In this document: piece by piece, positions 19,166 through 27,033 of the stretch
Layout: every line of letters begins with the position of its first letter
Numbering within the stretch: the stretch's first letter is position 1
Position numbers and translations under genes: made by a program
Notes under the pieces: generated by a model
Databases searched by the model: none
Seen by the model: only the letters and a program-made list of their open reading frames with translations
What the model was told of the DNA's origin: nothing
From: Citroniella saccharovorans
GTDB lineage: Bacteria; Bacillota; Clostridia; Tissierellales; Peptoniphilaceae
Assembly: GCF_035481615.1 (NCBI RefSeq)
Contig: NZ_JAYKOT010000001.1
Coordinates: 186,001 to 250,000 of the forward strand
Reading direction: 5' to 3'
Length of the DNA stretch: 64,000 nucleotides

Positions 19166-19217
19166 TAGTCTATATCCGTACTAAATCAGTATAGTCCATA
19201 ACCGTACTATTTGTCAA
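19166..19217 (-). promoter_or_regulatory. marR promoter with twin operator repeats
   Basis: On the minus strand, TTGACA (19212-19217) and TATACT (19188-19193) are separated by 18 bp. Two 18-bp repeats, tagtctatatccgtacta (19166-19183) and tagtccataaccgtacta (19192-19209), each end in inverted tagt/acta. One lies over the spacer and part of the -10, the other just downstream of the -10. This is a good layout for autorepression. Confidence 0.75.
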
Positions 19218-19229
19218 GAGGTAAAACTA

Positions 19230-19256
19230 AAAAAGCAACAGAGTTTTAAGCTCTGC
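19230..19256 (-). terminator. Terminator upstream of marR
   Basis: Leftward, agcagag...ctctgttgct is followed by a U-run, closing off transcription from the tnpV remnant side before the marR promoter. Confidence 0.6.
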
Positions 19257-19269
19257 TACTTTTCTGTAT

Positions 19270-19422
19270 TTACGCAAAGATCATTTCTACTTCTAGAATC
19301 TCTCATGCACACGCTCGTATGTTATTCATTCGTCCAGTCCATTCTAAGGCGTTTTCCATCTTTATCTGTTCCGTGATACCCTATGCCTGTTTCACCTGCT
19401 CTGTGAGCGTTTCAAAGCGTTC
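19270..19422 (-). pseudogene. Remnant of a TnpV-like gene
   Basis: The minus strand reads ERFETLTEQVKQA, stop, GITEQIKMENALEWTGRMNNIRACA, stop, EILEVEMIFA, stop. ENALEWTGRMNNIRACA is characteristic of TnpV proteins of Tn4451-type elements. Two internal stops and no start show it is dead. It suggests that the marR-MATE segment came in with, or replaced part of, an older Tn4451-like element. The rest of 19149-19535 shows nothing else. Confidence 0.65.
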
Positions 19423-19535
19423 CTATATGTTCGATTTTAAATTGTACCATTTATTTTATCCATACCATTTATTCTTTTTGTTAGAGTGAAAATTTTGTTT
19501 TTATCTATATAATTTTCTTTAAACAAATCAATATA

Positions 19536-19913
19536 TTATTGCATATGTTGAAGTTTATTAGCTACTCTTATGAGTTCCTTATTTTTATATATAGCGATTT
19601 CTTTGCCATTGTACAAAATCCCAATTGTCTTTTTATATTTGCTTGAAATTATGTCTATATTTTTTATTAGCTCATCAATAAAAATTTGTTTGCTAATATC
19701 TCTTTCTTCTGATTTTGTTTCAAGGATTATTGCTACATCATTCATATTTTTAGGCAAATACCAACCATCTGGCTTATCTGAATATTCCTTAAAGCCTAAT
19801 TGATTAAAAGTGGTTATTTGTCCAGTACCTTGATTGATGTTTTCTTCAATTTCATCAAAGCCTAATATTTCTTTTGCATAATCCCTAACTTGGTCTTCTG
19901 TACTTAAAGTCAT
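19536..19913 (-). CDS. Type I restriction HsdR N-terminal-like protein (125 aa)
   Basis: This short protein has the nuclease-like core of HsdR N-terminal domains: KPDGWYLPKNMNDVAIILETKSEE carries D...E-x-K at about residues 47-70. It begins MTLSTEDQVRDYAKEILG. At 125 aa it lacks helicase motifs, so it is either a stand-alone nuclease domain or the front of a truncated gene. It starts 3 bp after the XRE gene, forming a two-gene operon. A toxin or defence role is possible but not shown. Confidence 0.6.
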   Translation of the reverse strand: MTLSTEDQVRDYAKEILGFDEIEENINQGTGQITTFNQLGFKEYSDKPDGWYLPKNMNDVAIILETKSEERDISKQIFIDELIKNIDIISSKYKKTIGILYNGKEIAIYKNKELIRVANKLQHMQ

Positions 19914-19916
19914 TTA

Positions 19917-20135
19917 CTATTCCTCGTCACTAAAATTATCTTCAAAACTAATGATATCATTAGGAGTGCAATCTAATGCATTACATATTTTTTCTAAATT
20001 CTTAAATGTAATTGGTTTATCCTTACCCATTTGTGCCATAACATTTGTTGTTAGTCCTGCCATAGCTATTACATCTGTTTTCTTTAATCCTTTTTTTGCT
20101 AACTGTATCCATAATGGTTTATAGTTAAGTGCCAT
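19917..20135 (-). CDS. XRE-family helix-turn-helix regulator (72 aa)
   Basis: A compact HTH protein of the YozG/Cro type: LWIQLAKKGLKKTDVIAMAGLTTNVMAQMGKDKPITFKNLEKICNALDCTPNDII. It lies at the edge of IME1, directly upstream of the HsdR-N-like gene and 3 bp from it, and probably controls that gene. Confidence 0.85.
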   Translation of the reverse strand: MALNYKPLWIQLAKKGLKKTDVIAMAGLTTNVMAQMGKDKPITFKNLEKICNALDCTPNDIISFEDNFSDEE

Positions 20136-20252
20136 AATATCCCTCTTTTTCTCTGTATTAGATTTATTTAATTATAGCATAAATATTGATTTCATTCAAT
20201 CTTACATTGATTTAGTGATTTGTTTTAGAGAATTTGTTGTGTTATTCCGTCC

Positions 20253-20411
20253 TTATTTTGCCATAAATTGCTTAATACCTTGAGATTTAGCACCAGGGTT
20301 GTCATTCCCATAACCTTCCATCAGGTTGATAACACCCCATGCTCCAAGCCCTGCACCAATTGCTGTAACTAATATTTTTAATACATTTACTGCTTGTGTA
20401 AAAAATTCCAT
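20253..20411 (-). pseudogene. 5' half of maff2, cut by IME1
   Basis: The frame MEFFTQAVNVLKILVTAIGA...MEGYGNDNPGAKSQGIKQFMAK is the front of a Maff2 membrane protein with the typical EGYGNDNPGAKSQGIKQ motif. The last residues come from IME1 before an element-supplied stop. Excision of IME1 would rejoin it to 8526-8603. It lies immediately downstream of ssb. Confidence 0.88.
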
Positions 20412-20735
20412 TTATATTTCCTCCTCTTTTTCTTCTTTTTCAATTTTATTTATGTGCTTTACTATAAAATTTTTAAATGTCTTGTCTTCTTTTTTTGTTT
20501 CCTTAAAATATCCAAAAATATGGATGTATTCTCCACTTTTAAATTCCTTCACACTTTTTGCCTTTTCTCCGTAGAGATTACAGTAAATATATTCTTTTTT
20601 AACCCTTCCTTCTTCTTTGTTCTTTCTAACTATTGTGAAGTTAGCTACTTCTTTTTCTCCTTCCTTTGTATCTATTGCAGTTGTTTTTATTTCTCCTACT
20701 AGATTTCCATTAATATTTAGCATTTCTCTTTCCAT
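20412..20735 (-). CDS. Single-stranded DNA-binding-like protein (ICE)
   Basis: This 107-aa protein has an OB-fold pattern: MLNINGNLVGEIKTTAIDTKEGEKEVANFTIVRKNKEE...KKEYIYCNLYGEKAKSVKEFKSGEYIHIFGYFKE. It lacks the acidic DDDIPF-type C-terminal tip of housekeeping SSB and ends in a Glu/Lys run. It would coat transferred or replicating ICE DNA. It adjoins the maff2 5' half directly. A hairpin/U-tract leader (20764-20787) precedes it. Confidence 0.75.
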   Translation of the reverse strand: MEREMLNINGNLVGEIKTTAIDTKEGEKEVANFTIVRKNKEEGRVKKEYIYCNLYGEKAKSVKEFKSGEYIHIFGYFKETKKEDKTFKNFIVKHINKIEKEEKEEEI

Positions 20736-20763
20736 TTGTTCTATCTCCTTTATTCCATAAAAA

Positions 20764-20787
20764 AAGCGATAGTTTTCTCTATCGCTT
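20764..20787 (-). terminator. Hairpin with U-tract before ssb
   Basis: The stem aagcgatag / ctatcgctt is followed leftward by seven U and then the RBS AAAGGAG of ssb. Confidence 0.75.
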
Positions 20788-20883
20788 CTACTTCTAATTG
20801 ATTAATATTTCATTTTTCTCTGTATCTTATTTTTTCGGCTCATCTCGTATATATTTCATTCTTCCTCCTTTGGGCATAAAAAA

Positions 20884-20907
20884 ACACCGAAATGTTTTTT
20901 TCGGTGT
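20884..20907 (-). terminator. Terminator after abiF
   Basis: The stem acaccgaaa / tttcggtgt with a U-run lies just after the abiF-like stop codon. Confidence 0.8.
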
Positions 20908-20925
20908 AAATTTCTCTATTTAATT

Positions 20926-21789
20926 TTATGGTTTTAGTAATTCTTTCCAGTTTTCTATAAAACCAACATGTCTTAATTCAATATTTTCATATCTTGCTAT
21001 TAGTTCTGTTAGATCATGATAAAATTTTTTGTAATTTTCTTCTTCAGAAACTATTCTAAGATTTACTAATGTGGCAAATATTGTGTTGTTTGAAATATTA
21101 TTTTTTAAATATTCTTTATATAGCTTTGGTGATTTTGTAAGCTTTGCTCCATATAGCCTGCCATAATGGGCACATATATTTCTTATATAGGCAAAATTTT
21201 CTATCCAAGATTCAAAGTAATGGTAGTCTGTATGAAAGACTTTTGCAATTTTACTTTTATCTTCATTTTTCATATTCTTATACATTTTAGATAAAGTTCC
21301 AAAACTTGCCACTTCTATCACTGCATAGAGTGGAATTTCTCCACCTTCATAATTGTCTTTAAAGTTTTTTATAAATGGTGAGCGTCTATTTCTTTTAACT
21401 TCCCTTGCTAATTCTTCTAGTACCCTTTCTTGTTCCTTTTGTTTCTCAAAATTATTCATATCTTTATATGAAAAGTTCCCATATCTTAAAGAAAAATAGT
21501 TTGTGATAACTGCTCTTAAAGAAACTTCAATATGCTCTATTGTTTCAAATATAAGCTGTCTAAGTTCTCTATCAAATTTATATAAACTTACAATATCTTC
21601 AAAACTTATTCCTGATATATATCTTCCATCTTTTTTTAATGTGATACTATAAGCTTTAATCAGCCTGTAATAGGATATTCTTCCAAGAATTTTCTTAGCA
21701 TAAGTTTTATCTTCTACTAAAAGTCCTAAGTCTATTAAGTTTTTTACTTGATTTTCTATACTAATCGGTTCTTGATGAATTTTTTTCAT
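20926..21789 (-). CDS. abiF: AbiF/AbiD-type HEPN abortive-infection protein (Abi_2)
   Basis: This 287-aa protein has an Abi_2 layout: KKILGRISYYRLIKAYS near the start, then FDRELRQLIFETIEHIEVSLRAVIT. The C-terminal HEPN RNase motif R-x4-H is in IRNICAHYGRLY (about residues 200-210). I start it at the ATG at 21789, which has the RBS AGGAG, and not 13 codons upstream, because that upstream part lies in the structured leader RNA. HEPN Abi proteins cleave RNA and stop infected cells. Its leader is an abiF-RNA-like hairpin with a perfect promoter. It sits inside the ICE, between ssb and virD4. Confidence 0.9.
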   Translation of the reverse strand: MKKIHQEPISIENQVKNLIDLGLLVEDKTYAKKILGRISYYRLIKAYSITLKKDGRYISGISFEDIVSLYKFDRELRQLIFETIEHIEVSLRAVITNYFSLRYGNFSYKDMNNFEKQKEQERVLEELAREVKRNRRSPFIKNFKDNYEGGEIPLYAVIEVASFGTLSKMYKNMKNEDKSKIAKVFHTDYHYFESWIENFAYIRNICAHYGRLYGAKLTKSPKLYKEYLKNNISNNTIFATLVNLRIVSEEENYKKFYHDLTELIARYENIELRHVGFIENWKELLKP

Positions 21790-21854
21790 TTTTTCTCCTA
21801 AAATCAAATGACCCGACTTGGTCCGCATTGTTAAGAGGCGTGTCGGGTACTGTT
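21790..21854 (-). ncRNA. Candidate abiF RNA (structured leader/antitoxin RNA)
   Basis: Starting about 7 nt after the -10 box, the RNA folds on a 7-bp stem ACCCGAC/GUCGGGU (21842-21848 with 21811-21817). The 24-nt loop contains CGCCUC and GCGGAC blocks that can partly pair. It sits directly upstream of an abiF-type HEPN gene. Conserved structured RNAs (the abiF RNA motif) are known at this place, and recent work treats them as RNA partners of the toxin. No terminator separates it from the gene, so it is either a processed leader or read through. Confidence 0.7.
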
Positions 21855-21860
21855 GACATT

Positions 21861-21889
21861 ATTATATGCTATAAAATATTTTTTGTCAA
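21861..21889 (-). promoter_or_regulatory. Consensus promoter of the abiF RNA/gene
   Basis: On the minus strand, TTGACA (21884-21889), a 17-bp spacer and TATAAT (21861-21866). This is a perfect sigma-A consensus, the strongest promoter seen in the mobile region. Confidence 0.9.
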
Positions 21890-21940
21890 GTAATTTCTTT
21901 TAATCTTTCCTAAATATCTATCTTACTTCTAATTTTAAAT

Positions 21941-22746
21941 TTATTCATCTAATATTTCAACTACCATACTCTCTTTTAACTTAACCTCATCTTTTCTCTG
22001 CAGGTATTTCTCTATGTCAAATATATTTCTCTTATCATAATCTTCAAGGAACTTATAATTCTTATGTTTGGTTATGTCAAATTTATCTGAAAGAAATGGT
22101 CTAACTCCTCTTAATTGGTAGATACATTTCCCACCATCCATTACAGTTATTTCATCTTGACTCATTAATTCTTTTCCAGTTTTTTGATAGTTTAAACCAA
22201 AACTCTTTTGATTTGATCTTGTTTCTGATGTGTTATATAGGTCTATGGTTTCTTTGCCTAGGCTTTCAGATAATTCTTTTAATGTTGTTCTTTCTTTGCC
22301 TCCTAAAAATAACGTCGAATCACAATTGCCAACTATGGTATCTGCATTATCTTTATAGATACTTTTTAGTTGTGATTGTGCTTGTAATATTATACAAGCT
22401 GATATTTCTCTACTTCTAATAGTTGCTATCAGCTTTTCAAATTTAGGAATTAAGCCGATATTTGCGAATTCATCAAGTAGGCATCTCACATGAACAGGAA
22501 GTCTTCCGCCATATTCATCATCTGCTTTATCACATAATAGATTAAATAATTGTGAGTACATTATTGATACTACAAAGTTAAATGTATCATCTGTATCCGA
22601 TATTATTACGAATAAAGCTGTTTTCTTTTCTCCAAGTGTATCAAGCTCCAGTTCATCTTCTTTCATTAAGTCCCTAAGTTCCTGAATATCAAATGGAGCA
22701 AGCCTTGCTCCACAGGATATAAGGATTGATTTGGCAGTTTTTCCTG
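21941..22746 (-). pseudogene. virD4: 3' part of virD4, cut by IME2
   Basis: From the junction the minus strand reads TGKTAKSILISCGARLAPFDIQELRDLMKEDELELDTLGEKKTALFVIISD..., the C-terminal half of the VirD4/TraG coupling protein. It includes the Walker B-like region LLDEFANIG and IILQAQSQLKSIY. It ends DEVKLKESMVVEILDE. The front half with Walker A lies at 37293-38294. An internal ATG gives a 241-residue frame, but this cannot couple alone because the P-loop is missing. Confidence 0.92.
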
Positions 22747-22767
22747 TAACAACTTGTCAAGGACTTT

Positions 22768-22953
22768 CTAATCATTTTTATCGACTTTTTGATGTTTTTC
22801 TCTCTCCATTTCTCTAAGAATTATGCGTTTTAATTTGTCTTGCATTGTTTCCGTTGCATTTTCATTAAAGTGAACAACAACCTCATAGGTTGCTTTACCA
22901 ATTTTCTTTATAGTTTTTGTTCCTGTATTCTGTTCATTTTTATTTTCGTGCAT
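22768..22953 (-). CDS. tnpW: TnpW-like small protein of IME2
   Basis: A 61-aa protein, MHENKNEQNTGTKTIKKIGKATYEVVVHF... with KLKRIILRE, matches the TnpW family of Tn4451-like elements. It lies at the element edge, about 20 bp from the junction with virD4. The family role is unknown but linked to the transposon core genes. Confidence 0.75.
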   Translation of the reverse strand: MHENKNEQNTGTKTIKKIGKATYEVVVHFNENATETMQDKLKRIILREMEREKHQKVDKND

Positions 22954-23054
22954 ATATTTTTCCTCCTGTTTGTTGCAATAAAAAAAGACGATAGATTTTT
23001 ACTTCTACCGCCTTGCTTAAAGCTCATATAACTGTCTATTCTGTTATCTGCATA

Positions 23055-24062
23055 TTAAATTTTCAAATTCTTATTGTTTAACATTCCACCAAACATTGTA
23101 TGATACATATCCTTAGAGGATTCTTCTATCTTGGTAATACTTGATATTTTATTTCCTGCATCTTTTGATGAAGCTCCGCAAAGATAAAAGGCTTCACTGT
23201 CTGTTCCATAGTCAATGGCAATATATCTATCGTGATACTTTTTACCTGCAATTTTCATCTTCAGATTGATATTAGGGTAATCTTTTCTAAAATCGTTTAG
23301 GATATTTTTTGTCAGCATATCCTTGTTTTTCACATTGTCGCTAAAGACTATAATTTCAACATTGTCTTTTGCAGCCCTTAATAATTCTAAGGTTTTCAAG
23401 CCTATATAGTTGTCTATCACATAAATACTTTTCTTTGCAGACTTATATATTTTGGTATAGGCAACATCTGCTTCAATCTTATCTCCGTTCATTAAAAGGA
23501 AATGCTTGTATGTGTCCGGATCTATAAAATTATCCATAACCTTTTTCAAATCTTCTTTTGTAGCCATTTGCGACTTTATTTCAGCTATATCCTTTGTGTT
23601 TTGATTTGTCTGTACTGCTATTTGTACCAATTCTTTTGAGCTAATAAAATCTTGATTTTCGATTATAAAATCTTTCATTTGCTTAAATGTTCTAACTAAG
23701 GCTCTGCTTTGCTTAACAGCAAGTTCACCCCTTAGTACAGTCATAAGCATATAGATTCCTTGTTCTGTAAAGGCATAAGGATTGTATTTAATATTACTTC
23801 CTCTACCAGTCCCTCTGTTCAAGGTGAAATTTTTGCACCTTGAAAGTTCTACCATTTCTTCGTCCGTTAATTGGAACATGAAGTCTTCACCTTCAAATTT
23901 TTCTGCGTTGTTTTTCACCTGTCTATTAAAGTTTTTTGTTTCATAACCATATATTTCAGCTAAATCTGCATCAAGCATTACTTTTTGCCCACGAATAAGA
24001 TATATTTTTTCTTGTATAGTTTTATCATCTACAATAACTATCTCTTTATTTTCTTCTGCCAT
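23055..24062 (-). CDS. ORF6N-domain protein with PLD-like C-terminal half
   Basis: The 335-aa product starts at the ATG at 24062, behind the RBS TTGGAGGTG. The N-terminal ORF6N/KilA-N-like domain (IRGQKVMLDADLAEIYGYETKNFNRQVKNNAEKF...AFTEQGIYMLMTVLRG) covers residues 20-125. After a linker, the second half (KKSIYVIDNYIGLKTLELLRAAKDNVEIIVFSDN...KYHDRYIAID) resembles a phospholipase D-like fold with a KxHDR motif. ORF6N proteins are phage-type antirepressors or regulators. The fused half suggests a regulator with a nuclease or sensing domain. Confidence 0.75.
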   Translation of the reverse strand: MAEENKEIVIVDDKTIQEKIYLIRGQKVMLDADLAEIYGYETKNFNRQVKNNAEKFEGEDFMFQLTDEEMVELSRCKNFTLNRGTGRGSNIKYNPYAFTEQGIYMLMTVLRGELAVKQSRALVRTFKQMKDFIIENQDFISSKELVQIAVQTNQNTKDIAEIKSQMATKEDLKKVMDNFIDPDTYKHFLLMNGDKIEADVAYTKIYKSAKKSIYVIDNYIGLKTLELLRAAKDNVEIIVFSDNVKNKDMLTKNILNDFRKDYPNINLKMKIAGKKYHDRYIAIDYGTDSEAFYLCGASSKDAGNKISSITKIEESSKDMYHTMFGGMLNNKNLKI

Positions 24063-24083
24063 GAAATGCACCTCCAACATTAT

Positions 24084-24407
24084 CTAAATTCTTTTATATT
24101 TTTCTACTCCGCCTTCAGCTTTTCCGATGTGTTCCACATTTTTTACAAGTCTCTTATTTACATTTTCATAAAACCATCTGCCAATCAATGCCGGCGGTGT
24201 TGCGATTAACTCTCTCAAAACAAATTCTTTGCCTTTCGGTAAAGAGCTAATTTTGTTTAATAAGGTAGTATATAGGTCAGCATAGCTTGTATTTTCTTGT
24301 AAACTGCTACACTTACAATATTCAGTAACGCTTGGGAAACCTCCCTCTATTGCTTTTTTAGTTAAAATTTCAAGTTCTTCATCGGTTACAGTAAATTGAA
24401 TTCGCAT
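24084..24407 (-). CDS. DUF1413-like small protein (107 aa)
   Basis: The protein starts MRIQFTVTDEELEILTKKAIEGGFPSVTEYCK, resembling ribbon-helix-helix DNA-binding fronts. It continues with LPKGKEFVLRELIATPPALIGRWFYENV, the DUF1413 pattern. It lies 21 bp upstream of the ORF6N gene on the same strand. A DNA-binding role in IME2 regulation or maintenance is possible. It is not a recognised transfer protein. Confidence 0.6.
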   Translation of the reverse strand: MRIQFTVTDEELEILTKKAIEGGFPSVTEYCKCSSLQENTSYADLYTTLLNKISSLPKGKEFVLRELIATPPALIGRWFYENVNKRLVKNVEHIGKAEGGVEKYKRI

Positions 24408-24579
24408 TTATATATCCTCTCCTTATAACTGAGTTTATTACCATATCATTATCATTTTATCATAAATACGATATTTTTCCATACTGCAATTTTAAGCCCT
24501 ATTTTACACTTAGCTATAGTCTGATACCTATTTTATCATTAACGCTCTAAAAACACCTTTCCACCGTCTTATACGAGGT

Positions 24580-25332
24580 CTACAAGTGTTCCCCCTTGTC
24601 ATAATCTTCAAAGGTATATACTTTTGATTTATGGCTTTCTTTTAATTTACCTTTATCTTGCTCATACCAATGAACTAAGGTCGCATAATGATCTTTATAG
24701 TTTCTTCCCGTGCTTTGCATATAGGTTGACAGCTTCTCTATCATTTCTTCCCTATGACCTTGCATTTTATCCTTTAACTTCCCATATTCTTCATCGGTTA
24801 AGGAAACATTTTTATATTCTCCATAAAGGTTGGGGGATATTTTTTCTATCTCCCCCTCTTTTTCTAACTCTATATCTATCTCTTTATCTATCTCTATATC
24901 TCCGTTGCAGTTTTGTTGCAAAAGGTTGCAAGGTGTTGCACCAGTGTTGCATTGCAACGCTTTTTGTCCTCTCGATTTTCTTGAACGCCTTGTAGAAGCT
25001 GTTTCTGAACCTATAAGACTTGGAATTTCTGTTAAAAAATACTCGTCATTTTCTGTAATTATCTCCATCAATCCTTGTGCTACAAGATAATTTACTGTAA
25101 CCATTACATCATCTTCCGTTTCATCAATCGTTAAGGCAAGCTCTTTGATAAAGTCTGTTTCTACTCCATCATAATACAGCTTCCCACTATCTTTTAAGCT
25201 AAGTAAAAGCAATTTAAGATAAATGATTGTATAGGTATCTCCTCCTGATATTTTTCTTAGCCTTTTGATTCTCTTATCTGTAAAAAAATCTTCTTTCAAT
25301 TTTAACCAATAGTATCTTCTGTTGTCTGCCAT
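24580..25332 (-). CDS. Phage-type replisome organizer (IME2)
   Basis: An intact 250-aa protein. The N-terminal 110 residues (ADNRRYYWLKLKEDFFTDKRIKRLRKISGGDTYTIIYLK...) are a winged-helix origin-binding domain. A low-complexity linker (EIDKEIDIELEKEGEIEK) follows, then a DnaD-like C-terminal part (YKDHYATLVHWYEQDKGK). It should initiate replication of the excised circle. The IME1 copy is homologous but frameshifted. It lies 36 bp after the relaxase, so it is co-transcribed. Confidence 0.82.
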   Translation of the reverse strand: MADNRRYYWLKLKEDFFTDKRIKRLRKISGGDTYTIIYLKLLLLSLKDSGKLYYDGVETDFIKELALTIDETEDDVMVTVNYLVAQGLMEIITENDEYFLTEIPSLIGSETASTRRSRKSRGQKALQCNTGATPCNLLQQNCNGDIEIDKEIDIELEKEGEIEKISPNLYGEYKNVSLTDEEYGKLKDKMQGHREEMIEKLSTYMQSTGRNYKDHYATLVHWYEQDKGKLKESHKSKVYTFEDYDKGEHL

Positions 25333-25368
25333 TTTTATCTTTCCTCCCCTTTATTTTTATAATTTTCT

Positions 25369-26994
25369 TTAGCCTTTTCTTTTGCTTTTTGTTTGTACTG
25401 ACCCTTTCTTTCCTCTTGCTCTTGAAATTTTTTTCAGTTGTGCAATTACACTTGGTTTATCTCCCCTCTTAATTGCCTTGTCTATCTCTATGGATAAATC
25501 TATTCCATACTCATCATTGACAATCTTTACTGCATATTTGATATGGTCTATCTGCTTAAATTCATCTTGTACTTTAGCTTTATCTTCCGTTAAACTTTGT
25601 ATCTCATTTTCAAGACTTGATATTTCTTTTTGCCAATCACTCGACTTTATGGCTGATGTCCCGGTGATTTTTTCTATGGTCTTTCTTGCTCTTAGGTATC
25701 TGTCTATTTCTTTTTTATGGGAATTGTAAAAGCTGTCTTTGAATATGGTTTTGCTCTTGTATTCCTGATAGACCTCTTTGTTTTCTTTGATAGAGTCTAT
25801 GCAGCTTACACATTGATTTAAGTCTTTTATTCTTTGTGTTTTACTCTGAATATCACCACTTATCTTTTTACTTTGCTTTGCCAGTTCAATGACTTTTTCT
25901 TGTAGGTCTGCTATGGTTTGAAGTTTATTATCTTTCAAATAGTAGATTGCTTTTACAAATCTCTTTAGGTCTGCATTCCCCTTTTTTATCTGTCCGTAGT
26001 AGGATAAATTTTTTGATTTTTCTCCCTGTATCTCGTTGTAGATAGAAATATATTCATAGAGGTTAAAGAGTTCCGCTTTATTCTCAAGTTCATCTTTCTT
26101 AGTCTGTTTATACTCATCGTATTTTGCTTGCAGATTTCCAAGTAAAGAGTCTATCCAATAGGTGATTTCTTTTATCTTGTTCTTGATGGCTTTTACTAAG
26201 GAATTATGCTTTTTGATTTCTCTGTTGATGTTTCCTTTGTCGGTTTCTATTCCTTTTTTCTCTAAGGCACTGGCACTTGCTCCTAAATGAATGGTTGGGA
26301 TTTCTTCTATCCCTTGTCTTTTGTAGGAGCGATGATCCACTCTCTTTTCCTGATGATTTTTTTCTAAATACTGATTACAAAGGCTTGCAAAATTCTTTCT
26401 CCATTTCTCTGCGTTGCCTTTATTGTTCCAGTCTGTCAGTTCTATTTTTCTTGTTTTATAGTTTCCGCTTTTTAGTTTTATCTTTTCTCCCTTTTCATCA
26501 AGTACATATTCTTTTTTGCTTTTTGCCTGCCACTCTCCTTTTTCATTGATTGGTCTGAGGGTAGTCATAATATGTGCATGGATATTGTTATTTTCTTCAT
26601 CATTTCCATCATGAATAGCAAGGTCTGCTATCATTCCTTTTGATACAAAATTTTCCTGTATAAAGTCGGTAATGAGTTTCTTGTTTTCTTCAAAGGATAA
26701 TTCTTTCGGTAAGGCGATAATGAAGTTTCTTGCAAGCTGTGCATTGCTTGCTTTTTCATTTAACTCTACTGAGTTCCATAAATAACTTCTGTCTTTAAAT
26801 TCTTTTGGCACATGCTCCGGCAAGAAAATTTCTGAATGTAAAAGTCCCTTTTTATTATGGTAATCGTGAACTTCTCCGTCCCATTCATTTTTGATTTTCT
26901 CACAAGAGATATATGCTGCACTTGCAACTGCCGATTTACTTTTTCCTCTGCTTATCATGGAAATATTAAAGTGAAATGTTTCTGCCATCTTCAT
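25369..26994 (-). CDS. mobL: MobA/MobL relaxase (IME2)
   Basis: A 541-aa relaxase. The N-terminal catalytic domain starts MKMAETFHFNISMISRGKSKSAVASAAYIS, and the metal-binding HxH motif is NNIHAHIMTTLRPIN near residue 140. The conserved KRVDHRSYKRQG and PTIHLGASASALEKKG follow. The last 300 residues are coiled coil. The enzyme would nick the oriT core at 27138-27167, 145 bp upstream. The RBS GAAAGGAG precedes the start. Intact, unlike the IME1 copy. Confidence 0.92.
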   Translation of the reverse strand: MKMAETFHFNISMISRGKSKSAVASAAYISCEKIKNEWDGEVHDYHNKKGLLHSEIFLPEHVPKEFKDRSYLWNSVELNEKASNAQLARNFIIALPKELSFEENKKLITDFIQENFVSKGMIADLAIHDGNDEENNNIHAHIMTTLRPINEKGEWQAKSKKEYVLDEKGEKIKLKSGNYKTRKIELTDWNNKGNAEKWRKNFASLCNQYLEKNHQEKRVDHRSYKRQGIEEIPTIHLGASASALEKKGIETDKGNINREIKKHNSLVKAIKNKIKEITYWIDSLLGNLQAKYDEYKQTKKDELENKAELFNLYEYISIYNEIQGEKSKNLSYYGQIKKGNADLKRFVKAIYYLKDNKLQTIADLQEKVIELAKQSKKISGDIQSKTQRIKDLNQCVSCIDSIKENKEVYQEYKSKTIFKDSFYNSHKKEIDRYLRARKTIEKITGTSAIKSSDWQKEISSLENEIQSLTEDKAKVQDEFKQIDHIKYAVKIVNDEYGIDLSIEIDKAIKRGDKPSVIAQLKKISRARGKKGSVQTKSKRKG

Positions 26995-27033
26995 AAGCTC
27001 CTTTCGTTTATTGTTTGTTTTCAGGTAAAGAAA

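Larger units (their letters stand above)
8604..20268. mobile_element. IME1: Tn4451-type mobilizable element inserted in maff2
   Basis: An 11.67-kb guest separates the two halves of maff2. The 5-bp sequence tgctt occurs at both junctions (8599-8603 and 20269-20273), within the similar contexts ccataagctgcttta and ccataaattgcttaa. This fits serine-recombinase crossover. The recombinase gene ends 10 bp inside the left junction. Contents: recombinase, replisome organizer, DUF1016 nuclease, PcfB-like protein, relaxase, oriT core, aph fragment, erm(TR), MATE fragment, marR, tnpV remnant, an HsdR-N-like gene and an XRE gene. It encodes no coupling protein or secretion channel, so it must borrow transfer machinery. 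Confidence 0.85.

Noticed and set aside
20800..20870. Tiny frame MKYIRDEPKK with a strong AAAGGAGG RBS downstream of abiF
   Set aside because: Only 10 codons; even repairing an A-run gives 18. No coding pattern beyond the RBS.
22580..22666. Internal ATG-started 241-aa frame that could be a short VirD4-like protein
   Set aside because: The frame is open upstream to the IME2 junction and continues the VirD4 sequence, so it is the 3' half of a split gene and not an independent gene.
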